42,321 nt of DNA, from positions 1 to 42,321 of the forward strand of contig JAKQHK010000132.1 in assembly GCA_029573015.1 (NCBI GenBank). Reading direction: 5' to 3'. The notes beneath the pieces were generated by a model. That model saw only the letters and a list, made by a program, of their open reading frames with translations, was not told the DNA's origin and made no database searches. The translations under genes and the position numbers were made by a program. This DNA comes from a bacterium. GTDB lineage: Bacteria; Patescibacteriota; CG2-30-54-11. Below, piece after piece: positions 9,514-18,021 of the stretch. Position 1 is the first letter of the stretch. Each line of letters opens with the position of its first letter.

Positions 9514-10226
9514 ACATTCGCTCGAAATTTGAAAAAATCACGCAATGCCTGTCTGCCGATACGGACGATGGAACCAATATGGACAGAATTAACGCCTGTT
9601 CTACGCGGGAGAAAGGTAATCGGATGATATGCCTGCGATACATGATATTTGGTGAAAATGATGGCCAGAAGAATATTGCTCAGAAAATAATCTTCCGGCA
9701 CTTTAGGCAGATATGCTGCCAAGGTCGTCGCACGCATGAGGCGGAATGGGCAGTTGGCATCGGGGATGCGCAGACGGAACATCCCGAGAATCACGAGCTT
9801 GAGGACGAAAGCAACGAACCGGCGGGACCATCCGTCCTGCCTTTTAACCCGCCTGCCGATCTGCACATCATATCGATTCCGCAGCTCCCAGAACATCCAG
9901 AAGTCATCCGGGCAGGTCTGGCCGTCACTATCTGTCTGAAATACATAGTCAGGTTTCTGCTCCAGTGCAAACCGGTAACCCGCAAGACAGGCGGCTCCAT
10001 GTCCTCCGTTTTTTTTTGTATACACGACAAGCTGCGTTAGTTCTTTTTCCAGCAACCCAAGCAGCGCCGGGGTCGTATCAGTGCTCCCGTCATCAACAAC
10101 CACGAGCCGGCTGTCCGAACCGATTTTCCGGACGACCTCATACCAATCGTGTACTGCAGCTTCGATATTCTCAGCTTCATTATACGCGGGCATGACTATA
10201 TACAACGTTTCCTGCATGGTAGACAA
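9510..10226 (-). CDS. Family 2 glycosyltransferase (dolichyl-phosphate mannose synthase-like)
   Basis: IVMPAYNEAENIEAAVHDWYEVV, VVDDGSTDTTPALL, QTDSDGQTCPDDF motifs. Confidence 0.88.
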   Translation of the reverse strand: MSTMQETLYIVMPAYNEAENIEAAVHDWYEVVRKIGSDSRLVVVDDGSTDTTPALLGLLEKELTQLVVYTKKNGGHGAACLAGYRFALEQKPDYVFQTDSDGQTCPDDFWMFWELRNRYDVQIGRRVKRQDGWSRRFVAFVLKLVILGMFRLRIPDANCPFRLMRATTLAAYLPKVPEDYFLSNILLAIIFTKYHVSQAYHPITFLPRRTGVNSVHIGSIVRIGRQALRDFFKFRANV

Positions 10227-10352
10227 TTTTCCTCTAATCCAATACTATTTAACAGCCAGGTCATATACCAGTGTATCTCATCGCAAATTACCTCATTTGT
10301 CAACCAGAGAAGATATGATACACTCCAAACAACTGTTACGGAATGCTGCACC

Positions 10353-11339
10353 ATGAAAAAACCTCTCAAACAAACAGTGGATGGACGCCACGAAGCACGC
10401 AAATTAGCCTTGCAGGTTCTCTTCGAAGCGAGCTTTCACCCGGTTGACCTGAATACAGCTGCCGAACGGATAAAACAGGAAATGTTGCCGCCGGTCTGCG
10501 ATGCCAAACTGGTTGCCCAGCTTCTGCACGGGGTGGAAACAGAGCGGGCACAGATTGACCAGATCATCGCCCGCTGCGCCCCCGAGTGGCCGCTCAGGCA
10601 ACTACCCAAGCTTGACCTGAACATCCTCCGGATCGCTATTTATGAATTATACATCGCCAAGTCAGTGCCACCGAAAGTAGCAGTGGACGAAGCGGTTGAA
10701 CTGGCCAAGGAATTCAGCGAAGAAAGTACGAGCAGCTTTGTCAACGGCGCGCTCGGAACCGTAATCAAGCTACGGGAAAAGGAAACCAATACGGAAACTG
10801 CCTTGTTCATCGGGCAGTTCCAGCCTTTGCACCGCGGCCACATGAAAGCCCTCAAACAAATCGCCGCCCGTTTCCCCAAAATCATCATCGGCATAGCCGG
10901 CGCTGATCAGAAACAGACGGCCGAACAGCCGCTCAGCTACGATGAACGCCGCTCCCTCCTCCTCGATGTATTCGCTACCGCCGACTGGCCGCCGATCGAA
11001 GGCAATGAAGCAGTCATCGCCCAACCGCACATCGAAATCATCCCCCTCGCTGACCAGGTGGATGACGGCGACTGGGTGCGCCAGGCCATCAGTCTCAGCC
11101 CGAATTTCTCGGTTGTTTATACCAACCATCCGCAGGTAACCAGACTGTTCAGCGAGGCAGGATATCCGGTTTTTGCCGCCCAGCTGCACAAACCCGACGA
11201 GTACAGCTGCCATGAAGTCAAACGCCGTATTGCCCTTGGCCATACCTGGGACCGACTAGTTCCGACCAAGGTCGTCAAGTTCGTCGAGGATCAGAACATC
11301 ATCGAACGTATCCGTTCAGGCGGGAAGGGCGGAAAGTAA
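10353..11339 (+). CDS. Fusion protein: transcription antitermination factor NusB (aa about 1-143) + archaeal-type nicotinamide-nucleotide adenylyltransferase NadM (aa about 149-328)
   Basis: N-terminal NusB (ARKLALQVLFEA, PLRQLPKLDLNILRIAIYEL, VPPKVAVDEAVELAKEFSEESTSSFVNGALG). C-terminal NadM (ALFIGQFQPLHRGHMKAL, PLSYDERRSLL, EVKRRIALGHTWDRLVPTKVVKFVEDQNIIERIR). Single uninterrupted frame. Confidence 0.88.
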   Translation: MKKPLKQTVDGRHEARKLALQVLFEASFHPVDLNTAAERIKQEMLPPVCDAKLVAQLLHGVETERAQIDQIIARCAPEWPLRQLPKLDLNILRIAIYELYIAKSVPPKVAVDEAVELAKEFSEESTSSFVNGALGTVIKLREKETNTETALFIGQFQPLHRGHMKALKQIAARFPKIIIGIAGADQKQTAEQPLSYDERRSLLLDVFATADWPPIEGNEAVIAQPHIEIIPLADQVDDGDWVRQAISLSPNFSVVYTNHPQVTRLFSEAGYPVFAAQLHKPDEYSCHEVKRRIALGHTWDRLVPTKVVKFVEDQNIIERIRSGGKGGK

Positions 11340-11347
11340 ACTGGGGA

Positions 11348-11376
11348 TTGTTTTACGAATATCTTTTTTGTATAAT
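11348..11376 (+). promoter_or_regulatory. Sigma-70-like promoter of rplS
   Basis: TTGTTT (11348-11353), 17-bp spacer, TATAAT (11371-11376). Confidence 0.7.
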
Positions 11377-11405
11377 GGGGAACGTGCCAAATAAAAGGTA
11401 GACCT

Positions 11406-11837
11406 ATGTCAATCGAAACACTTGTTGCGGACCAGCTTAAAAAGGACCTGCCTCGTTTCTCTGCCGGAGATACCGTGCGGGTGCACAATAAGATTATCGA
11501 AGGAGATAAGGAGCGCATTCAGGTATTTGAAGGTGTGGTGCTCAAGCGTGTCAAGGGAGAAGGCATACGCGGCAGCTTCACCGTCCGCCGCATTGCCAGC
11601 GGTGTCGGCGTCGAACGTACTTTCCTCCTGCACTCACCCAATGTCGCCAAGATCGAACTGGTGCGCGAGGGTAAAGTTCGACGGGCACGCCTCTATTATC
11701 TCCGCGATCTCAAGACGAAAAGCATCAGGATTAAAGAAGACAAACGCGCCATCTATGCCAAGTCAGAAAGCAAAAAAGCTACCCAGGAACAAAGGGCAAA
11801 GGACAGGAAATCAGCCAAGAAAACAAGTGAAGCGTAA
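11406..11837 (+). CDS. rplS: 50S ribosomal protein L19
   Basis: [83 protein letters not shown]. Confidence 0.98.
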   Translation: MSIETLVADQLKKDLPRFSAGDTVRVHNKIIEGDKERIQVFEGVVLKRVKGEGIRGSFTVRRIASGVGVERTFLLHSPNVAKIELVREGKVRRARLYYLRDLKTKSIRIKEDKRAIYAKSESKKATQEQRAKDRKSAKKTSEA

Positions 11838-11862
11838 TACCCGCTTGCAGATGCAATTCCCG

Positions 11863-11892
11863 AGTCTGGTCGGTACGACCAGACTTTTTTTA
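11863..11892 (+). terminator. Rho-independent terminator of rplS
   Basis: Perfect 10-bp stem AGTCTGGTCG-GTA-CGACCAGACT followed by TTTTTT(T). Confidence 0.92.
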
Positions 11893-11958
11893 TTCTACAA
11901 GCTGCTGACTTTTCTGGTATAGTAACGCCACATAATAAAATCGGTCTGAGCATATACC

Positions 11959-12630
11959 ATGCCATCATGCAAACAGGAACAGCTTCTCTGGGCTAAAGGA
12001 TTTCTGCATATAGCCGGTGTTGATGAAGCCGGACGCGGTCCGTGGGCAGGACCGGTGGTTGCCGGCGCGGTCATCCTGCCGACCCGCTGTGACGAAACAG
12101 TGCTGCAGGGGCTGACTGATTCCAAACTGCTCAGCGAAAAACAACGCGACCGCTGGTTTGAGGTTATCAAACGGCTTGCCCTTGCCGTAGGCACCGGGCT
12201 TGCGTCAGCCCGCGAAATCGATCAGCTCGGCATCGTCCCTGCTACCAAAAAAGCCATGCTTACCGCCATCGCCCGTCTGGAAACCCCGGCGCAATATTTG
12301 CTCATCGACGCGCTTAAATTCCAGGAAACCGATCTGGATCTGCTGGCTCAGGAAACACGGGAGCAGCTCAAACCCCTCATGCGCGCCCAGGTGTATTTCA
12401 TCAAGGGCGAACTGATGAGCTATTCGATCGCCGCCGCCTCCATCATCGCTAAAGTCAGCCGCGACCGAATTATGGCGGAACTGGACCGCCGCTATCCCCG
12501 TTATGGCTTTGCCCGGCACAAAGGCTACGGCACCAAAGAACACCAGAAAGCCCTGCTGACCTATGGTCCCTGCCCGGAACACCGGGCAAGCTTCAGACCG
12601 ATCAAACAATTGCTTGATATAGGTTTGTAA
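11959..12630 (+). CDS. rnhB: Ribonuclease HII
   Basis: IAGVDEAGRGPWAGPVVAGAVIL, DSKLLSEKQR, ASIIAKVSRDRIM, YGFARHKGYGTKEH. Confidence 0.97.
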   Translation: MPSCKQEQLLWAKGFLHIAGVDEAGRGPWAGPVVAGAVILPTRCDETVLQGLTDSKLLSEKQRDRWFEVIKRLALAVGTGLASAREIDQLGIVPATKKAMLTAIARLETPAQYLLIDALKFQETDLDLLAQETREQLKPLMRAQVYFIKGELMSYSIAAASIIAKVSRDRIMAELDRRYPRYGFARHKGYGTKEHQKALLTYGPCPEHRASFRPIKQLLDIGL

Positions 12631-12692
12631 CTGCATCAATGATACCCACCTCGACAACTCGATAACCCGCCAACTCGTTAACCATTGAATAC

Positions 12693-13052
12693 ATGAACAA
12701 ACAAACCGGTACCATCGGTGAACAGCATGCAGTAGAGCTGCTCCGCCAAAAAGGATATGCCATCCTCTGCACCAATTACCATGCCGGCAGATGGGGAGAA
12801 ATCGACATCATCGCCCGCCAGGGAAAAACTTTCGTATTCGTGGAAGTGAAAACACGGAGAGGGGATAGGACAAGCCTGCCGGAGGAAGCCGTGACGCCCG
12901 CAAAGCTCCGCAAACTTGAGAAAGCCATTCTGTACTATCAGATGAGCAACCGCTTGACCGGGGAAGCATGCCGGCTGGATGTGATTGGTCTAGTGTTTGA
13001 TTCCCAAGGCAAAATCATCTACAAAAACCATCTGGAGAACGTCATTCTGTAA
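12693..13052 (+). CDS. yraN: YraN family (UPF0102) endonuclease-like protein
   Basis: GEQHAVELLRQKGYAILCTNYHAGRWGEIDIIARQGKTFVFVEVKTRRG; directly downstream of rnhB, a common gene order. Confidence 0.93.
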   Translation: MNKQTGTIGEQHAVELLRQKGYAILCTNYHAGRWGEIDIIARQGKTFVFVEVKTRRGDRTSLPEEAVTPAKLRKLEKAILYYQMSNRLTGEACRLDVIGLVFDSQGKIIYKNHLENVIL

Positions 13053-13066
13053 TCCAGACTCGCCTG

Positions 13067-13095
13067 TTGACACTTATGTTTATTTTTCATACTGT
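13067..13095 (+). promoter_or_regulatory. Sigma-70-like promoter of the flavodoxin gene
   Basis: TTGACA (13067-13072), 17-bp spacer, TACTGT (13090-13095). Confidence 0.6.
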
Positions 13096-13134
13096 ATTCG
13101 TCGTTAGTTTGTTCATCAACCGCAATCGCATCAC

Positions 13135-13683
13135 ATGTCAAAAAAAATCCTTATCGCCTACGGCACGCGCTACGGCGCTACCCGGGAAGCCGCAGAAGCC
13201 ATGCGGGAAGCGCTCGGCGCCCGGGGCAGTGAAGTCAATGTCGTTGATCTCAAACAAACAATGCCTGCCAATCTGTCCGGGTACGACGGCATCATCATTG
13301 GATCAAGCATCCAGGCCGGACAGTGGATGGGCGAGGTGAAAACATTTCTTATTCAGAACCAACAACTCTGGACCGCCAAGAAGCTTGCCGTCTATGTCAG
13401 CTCCTCCACAGCAATCACAGATGCGGCAAGCGCAACAGACACCTATATCACCAAAGAGCTGGATAAACTGGGAATCACGCCAGCAGCTGCCCGGGCATTC
13501 CCGGGCGTCATCGACCTGTCTCCCAAGTCCCGCCATGGCTGGCTGAAGAAAACCATTCTCAGCCTCATCGCCAAACAGCAGGCGAAAAGCAGCGACGGCC
13601 GGCTCAAATTAGGGGAAATCAATGATTTCAGGGACTGGAATGCCATCAAGCAATTTGCAATCGACTTCCTCTCCACTCTCTAG
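13135..13683 (+). CDS. Flavodoxin-domain protein (HemG-like)
   Basis: KILIAYGTRYGATREAAEAM FMN-phosphate loop; YDGIIIGSSIQAGQWMGEVKTFL. Confidence 0.85.
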   Translation: MSKKILIAYGTRYGATREAAEAMREALGARGSEVNVVDLKQTMPANLSGYDGIIIGSSIQAGQWMGEVKTFLIQNQQLWTAKKLAVYVSSSTAITDAASATDTYITKELDKLGITPAAARAFPGVIDLSPKSRHGWLKKTILSLIAKQQAKSSDGRLKLGEINDFRDWNAIKQFAIDFLSTL

Positions 13684-13740
13684 CTCTTTGGCTCTGTATA
13701 TTTGTGTATCTCTATATCTTATCTCTTAATACCACCACCC

Positions 13741-14661
13741 ATGCCCGTCATTGAAGTAAAAAATGTCGTGAAAACGTATAGCGGCATCAACGCCGTTGAT
13801 GGTATCAGCTTCACCGTGAACGAGGGGGAAATCTTCGGTCTGCTCGGCCCGAATGGAGCCGGTAAAACCACCACGGTTGAAATGATCGAAGGGCTGCGAC
13901 CTATCGACAGCGGTCAAGCCACCCTGCTCGGTTTTGATGTATCCAAGCAGGCAGGAGATGTCGCAGAATCCATCGGCGTCCAGCTCCAGTCCACTGCCGT
14001 GAATGACCGCCTTACTGTACAGGAAACGCTCGAGCTGTTCGCTTCCTTTTACGAACACAAGACTGACGTACACAAACTCATTACCTCGCTCAATCTTGAT
14101 GAAAAGCAGCACACGCTTGCCATGAATCTCTCGGGCGGTCAGAAGCAACGTCTGGCCATAGCCCTTGCCCTGGTCAACGACCCGCTCGTGGTCTTCCTTG
14201 ACGAACCAACCACGGGCCTTGATCCGCAGGCACGCCGGTCGCTTTGGGAAGTCATCAAACAGATCAAAGCGAACAATAAAACCGTCATGATGACCACGCA
14301 TTACATGGAAGAAGCCGAAGAGCTCTGCGACCGGGTCGCCATTATGGATCATGGAAAAATTCTTGATCTTGCCCATCCGCAGGAACTGATCACGAAATAC
14401 TTCAAGGAAAAAACTATCGAACTGGAACTCGCGAACGGCAGCCAAAAACATGTGCAGTTCTGCACAGCCATCCCGGGCGTGGAGAGCTGTCATCAGGAAG
14501 AAAACAGTCTGACCCTCTATACGACCGATTCGCAGGGCGTGCTGACCGCCTTGCTCGCCACCGCCAAAGAAAAACAGATTGTCTTCAAAGACCTACGTAT
14601 CCGCTCCGCCACCCTTGAGGATGTATTCATCAAACTTACCGGATCAAAAATCAGAGAATAA
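13741..14661 (+). CDS. ABC transporter ATP-binding protein
   Basis: Walker A GLLGPNGAGKTTT, signature LSGGQKQRLAIALAL, Walker B VVFLDEPTTGLDP, H-loop MTTHYMEEAE. Start taken at ATG 13741 within ORF 13702. Confidence 0.95.
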   Translation: MPVIEVKNVVKTYSGINAVDGISFTVNEGEIFGLLGPNGAGKTTTVEMIEGLRPIDSGQATLLGFDVSKQAGDVAESIGVQLQSTAVNDRLTVQETLELFASFYEHKTDVHKLITSLNLDEKQHTLAMNLSGGQKQRLAIALALVNDPLVVFLDEPTTGLDPQARRSLWEVIKQIKANNKTVMMTTHYMEEAEELCDRVAIMDHGKILDLAHPQELITKYFKEKTIELELANGSQKHVQFCTAIPGVESCHQEENSLTLYTTDSQGVLTALLATAKEKQIVFKDLRIRSATLEDVFIKLTGSKIRE

Positions 14662-14671
14662 GGATTGTACC

Positions 14672-15751
14672 ATGGATAAAATCATTCGCCTGCTCACTGC
14701 CAATATCAAAGAAACACTCCGGGACAAAGCGACTCTTTTCTGGACGATTTTATTCCCGATCATCTTTATCGCCATTTTCGGCATAGTCTACGGCAACGAA
14801 GAATACCCCCCCATGGATGTCGGTCTCGCGGTCGAGGAAACCAATGATGCGGTCCAGCCGCTCATCGACGGTCTGAAAGAAGTCGAGATGTTTGCCATCG
14901 AGGAAGGCAGCCGGGATGACCTTGAGCAAAAACTGCACGACGGAAAACTCGTGGCAGTCATTATTGTAGAAAAAGGATTTGCGCGTGATTTCCTCAGACA
15001 GGAAGCACAGGTTATCGTCAAGTATGACCCTGCCAACCGCACCAGTTCTGAAGTTGTTCTCTCTGCCCTTTCCGCGGTTATCGACGGGATGAACCAGTTC
15101 ATCACCCAGACCAAGGATCCTATTAGCCTGAAACCTGAATCCGTCCAGACCGAGGGAACCCGCATGATCGAATGGCTCGTTCCTGGCATCCTCGGCATGT
15201 CCATCATGCAGCTCGGGCTGTTTGCTTCGGCAACCTTTGTCACCCAGCGCGAGAAAAAACTGTTCCGGCGGCTGGCTGTGACTCCGATCAAACGACATCA
15301 TGTCGTGATCAGCCAGGTATTGTTCCGGCTTATTTTCGGTGTTATTCAAAGCACTATCCTCCTCCTCTTTGGCTGGCTGCTCTACCGCGTACCGGTGCAT
15401 GGCAACCTGATCATCCTCCTGAGTGTCATCTGCGTTTCAGTCGTCATGTTCCTCTCCATGGGATACATCATAGCCTCCCTGGCCAAAAACGAAGAAAGCG
15501 TGGAACCAATCGTCCAGGTTTTTGCCATGCCCATGATGTTCTTAAGCGGCGTCTTTTTCCCGATTGAGCTCATGCCGGAATTCATCCGTCCGTTTGTTCG
15601 CGCCCTCCCGCTCACCTATCTCAACGATGCCCTCAGAGCCGTCATCAACCAGGCAGAGGGTTTTGCCGCCATTGGTACTGATCTGCTTGTTATGGGCATC
15701 TGGCTGGTTGGGTCTCTGGCAGTGGCAGTCAAAATCTTCAAATGGGAATAA
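14672..15751 (+). CDS. ABC-2 type transporter permease
   Basis: N-terminal TM, large extracytoplasmic loop, C-terminal 5-TM ABC2 domain (FASATFVTQREKKLFRRLAVTPIKRHHVVISQVLFRL...MFLSGVFFPIELMPEFIRPFVRALPLTYLNDALRAV). Confidence 0.93.
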   Translation: MDKIIRLLTANIKETLRDKATLFWTILFPIIFIAIFGIVYGNEEYPPMDVGLAVEETNDAVQPLIDGLKEVEMFAIEEGSRDDLEQKLHDGKLVAVIIVEKGFARDFLRQEAQVIVKYDPANRTSSEVVLSALSAVIDGMNQFITQTKDPISLKPESVQTEGTRMIEWLVPGILGMSIMQLGLFASATFVTQREKKLFRRLAVTPIKRHHVVISQVLFRLIFGVIQSTILLLFGWLLYRVPVHGNLIILLSVICVSVVMFLSMGYIIASLAKNEESVEPIVQVFAMPMMFLSGVFFPIELMPEFIRPFVRALPLTYLNDALRAVINQAEGFAAIGTDLLVMGIWLVGSLAVAVKIFKWE

Positions 15752-15819
15752 GCGGATTAGTCTCTAGTCCAAAGTCACAAATCTTAAGCAAACTCAATCT
15801 GGAAAGAGATGAAAGCGAA

Positions 15820-15922
15820 TCAACGCGTTAACACGCTAACTCGTTAACTCGCAACCCGTAACGATATAACAATACATACCCAGCTATAACGAATCATAAC
15901 CCGTCTCAACCAGCCATAACGT
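15820..15922 (+). repeat. Degenerate short-period intergenic repeat (units ending in (T)AAC)
   Basis: CAACGCGTTAACACGCTAACTCGTTAACTCGCAACCCGTAACGATATAAC...CATAACCCGTCTCAACCAGCCATAACG; AAC recurs about every 7-11 nt. Shares AACTCGTTAAC with 12671-12682. Confidence 0.6.
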
Positions 15923-15931
15923 TGATAGCGC

Positions 15932-16117
15932 ATGTCCAAACGAACCATTGCCTACCTCTGCTTTATTGTCAGCTTGGTCGCCCTCGGCTTTCTGACATAT
16001 GCGCTGATAAGTCTGGAACGCCTGCAGATGTCTCTCGCGCATCCAAGCATTCTCATAGAAACCGGTCTGGTAATTTTCACTTTCCTCACGGGATGCGCGC
16101 TGCTTTTCAAGGAATAA
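15932..16117 (+). CDS. Small two-TM membrane protein
   Basis: 61 aa with two hydrophobic helices; lies between ABC permease and HEAT-like gene. No family recognised. Confidence 0.5.
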   Translation: MSKRTIAYLCFIVSLVALGFLTYALISLERLQMSLAHPSILIETGLVIFTFLTGCALLFKE

Positions 16118-16131
16118 CCAGAGAGGTACCT

Positions 16132-16788
16132 ATGGCGCAATTTGATCTGTATGACCGTCTGCAACGCCAAACAAGTACAACCACAGCACTCACCCGCTAC
16201 CTGATCAGACATCCAGAGTATCTCCGTGAAGTCCTGGCAGGACTACAGGCTGGCAAAGGGCAGGCAGCCATCAAGTTCGGCTGCTCCAAATTGCTTATCA
16301 GCATCAGCGCCAGGCAACCGGAAGTGCTCTATCCGTACTTCAACGACATCGTTGCCCTGCTCGAACATAACAACTCCATACTGCGCTGGAGCGCGATCAT
16401 CACCCTCGCCCATCTCACCCCTGCGGATACGGGAAACAAGTTTGAAAAAATATTTGCGCGCTATTATGCGCCCATAACCGGACCGGTGATGATCACCGCG
16501 GCGAATATTGTAAAAAGTTCTGCAGTCATTGCCCGTGCCAAACCACAATTGACACCGGCAATCGTCAACGAACTGCTCAAGGTTGATAAAGCCAGATACG
16601 CAACAGCGGAATGCAAAAAAATCGTTCAGGGAAAAGCCATCGAAACATTCAGTGCCATGTTCGATCTGATCGATGACAAACAGGCAGTCATCAAATTTGT
16701 TACCCAACAGGTACGCAATACGCGTGCTGCTACAGCCAAAAAAGCAGCAAGCTTCCTGAAAAAACACCGTGCTTACTTACAGGGATGA
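16132..16788 (+). CDS. HEAT-repeat-like alpha-helical protein
   Basis: 218 aa; helical repeat pattern (VLYPYFNDIVALLEHNNSILRWSAIITLAHL...FVTQQVRNTRAATAKKAASFLKKH); GAGAGG SD before ATG. Confidence 0.6.
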   Translation: MAQFDLYDRLQRQTSTTTALTRYLIRHPEYLREVLAGLQAGKGQAAIKFGCSKLLISISARQPEVLYPYFNDIVALLEHNNSILRWSAIITLAHLTPADTGNKFEKIFARYYAPITGPVMITAANIVKSSAVIARAKPQLTPAIVNELLKVDKARYATAECKKIVQGKAIETFSAMFDLIDDKQAVIKFVTQQVRNTRAATAKKAASFLKKHRAYLQG

Positions 16789-16791
16789 ATC

Positions 16792-17565
16792 ATGAATCAA
16801 ACCGCTCTCATTACCGGCGCCTCGGGCGGCATCGGTGCTGATCTTGCCAGCCTCGCAGCGCAGGACGGCTGCAACCTTGTACTCGTCGCCCGCAGCCAGG
16901 ATAAGCTCGAACAGCTTGCTGGTGAGCTGCAGCAGAAGCATGGTATCCGTGCCCTGCCGTTCGCCTGCGACCTTGCGAATCCAGAAAGTCCGAGACAAGT
17001 TTTTGACTTTTGTCAAAAAGAGCATCTATCAATCGATATGCTGATAAATAATGCCGGCTTTGGTGCCTATGGTGCTTTCACGGAACTGCCGTGGGAAACC
17101 CAGCGCGATGAGATGCAGGTGAACATGTGCACCCTGGTTGCACTTACCTGGCTGTTCCTGCCGGGCATGCTCGAGCGTGCCGCAGGTAAAATCCTCAACG
17201 TTGCCTCAGTAGCGGCTTTTTTACCCGGACCGTTTTTCAATATTTATTACGCCACCAAGGCATTTGTCCTCTCGTTCTCGGAAGCGTTGTCTGAAGAAAC
17301 CCGCGGTTCAGGAGTAACCGTAACCTGCCTTTGCCCGGGGCCGACTAAAACCGACTTCTTTCATCGAGCGAAAACCACTGAATTCAACAGCATATTCATG
17401 CCCATGCACTCAAGCGACCAGGTCGCCCGGACTGGATATGCCGCCATGCTGCGTGGCAGACCGCTGGTAGTGCCGGGGAGTGCCAACAAGCTTTCCACCG
17501 GCTTGATGCGCTTTGTCCCCCGCTCACTCCTGCGTCGCATTTCTGCCCGTATCAACCGGATATAA
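16792..17565 (+). CDS. Short-chain dehydrogenase/reductase
   Basis: TALITGASGGIGADLA, DMLINNAGFG, YYATKAFVLSFSEAL. Confidence 0.95.
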   Translation: MNQTALITGASGGIGADLASLAAQDGCNLVLVARSQDKLEQLAGELQQKHGIRALPFACDLANPESPRQVFDFCQKEHLSIDMLINNAGFGAYGAFTELPWETQRDEMQVNMCTLVALTWLFLPGMLERAAGKILNVASVAAFLPGPFFNIYYATKAFVLSFSEALSEETRGSGVTVTCLCPGPTKTDFFHRAKTTEFNSIFMPMHSSDQVARTGYAAMLRGRPLVVPGSANKLSTGLMRFVPRSLLRRISARINRI

Positions 17566-17594
17566 GTAAATATAGATATACGGTTGCTCATCAC

Positions 17595-18020
17595 ATGTCC
17601 CATGTTTCCTGCGGCGGCATAATAACCAAAATCAACCAGCAGGGGCAACGAGAAATCCTGCTCCTGCACCGGAAGCCCAAAGACGACTGGCCATACGACA
17701 GCTGGCACCTGCCCAAAGGTACTCAGGAACAAAACGAGACAGACGAGGAGACTGTCCACCGTGAAGTACAGGAAGAAACCGGCTGGCAGGTAACTGTCGG
17801 CAAGAAAATCGGCAGCCTGCGTTCACACTATGAACGGGACGGCAAACGGATTAAGAAGACAACGCGTTACTATGCCTGTCTGCCGCTCGGCCGGATCGGA
17901 ACACCGGATCATGAGCATGATGCCGTATGCTGGCTACCGATCGCTGACGCGTGTAGAAAACTTCAGGAATCAGCACCGTTTGAAGATGAATACCAAATAG
18001 TACAGCGGTTTCTGAAATAG
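17595..18020 (+). CDS. Nudix hydrolase
   Basis: Nudix box GTQEQNETDEETVHREVQEETGW. Confidence 0.92.
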   Translation: MSHVSCGGIITKINQQGQREILLLHRKPKDDWPYDSWHLPKGTQEQNETDEETVHREVQEETGWQVTVGKKIGSLRSHYERDGKRIKKTTRYYACLPLGRIGTPDHEHDAVCWLPIADACRKLQESAPFEDEYQIVQRFLK

Positions 18021-18021
18021 C

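Noticed and set aside
10149-10352. 68-aa N-terminal extension of the NusB–NadM ORF
   Set aside because: Overlaps the divergent glycosyltransferase start; NusB homology begins just after ATG 10353.
13726-14493. 255-aa minus-strand ORF opposite the ABC ATPase
   Set aside because: Antisense shadow; no motif.
15820-15922. CRISPR or classical microsatellite
   Set aside because: Units too short and irregular, no constant repeat/spacer structure.
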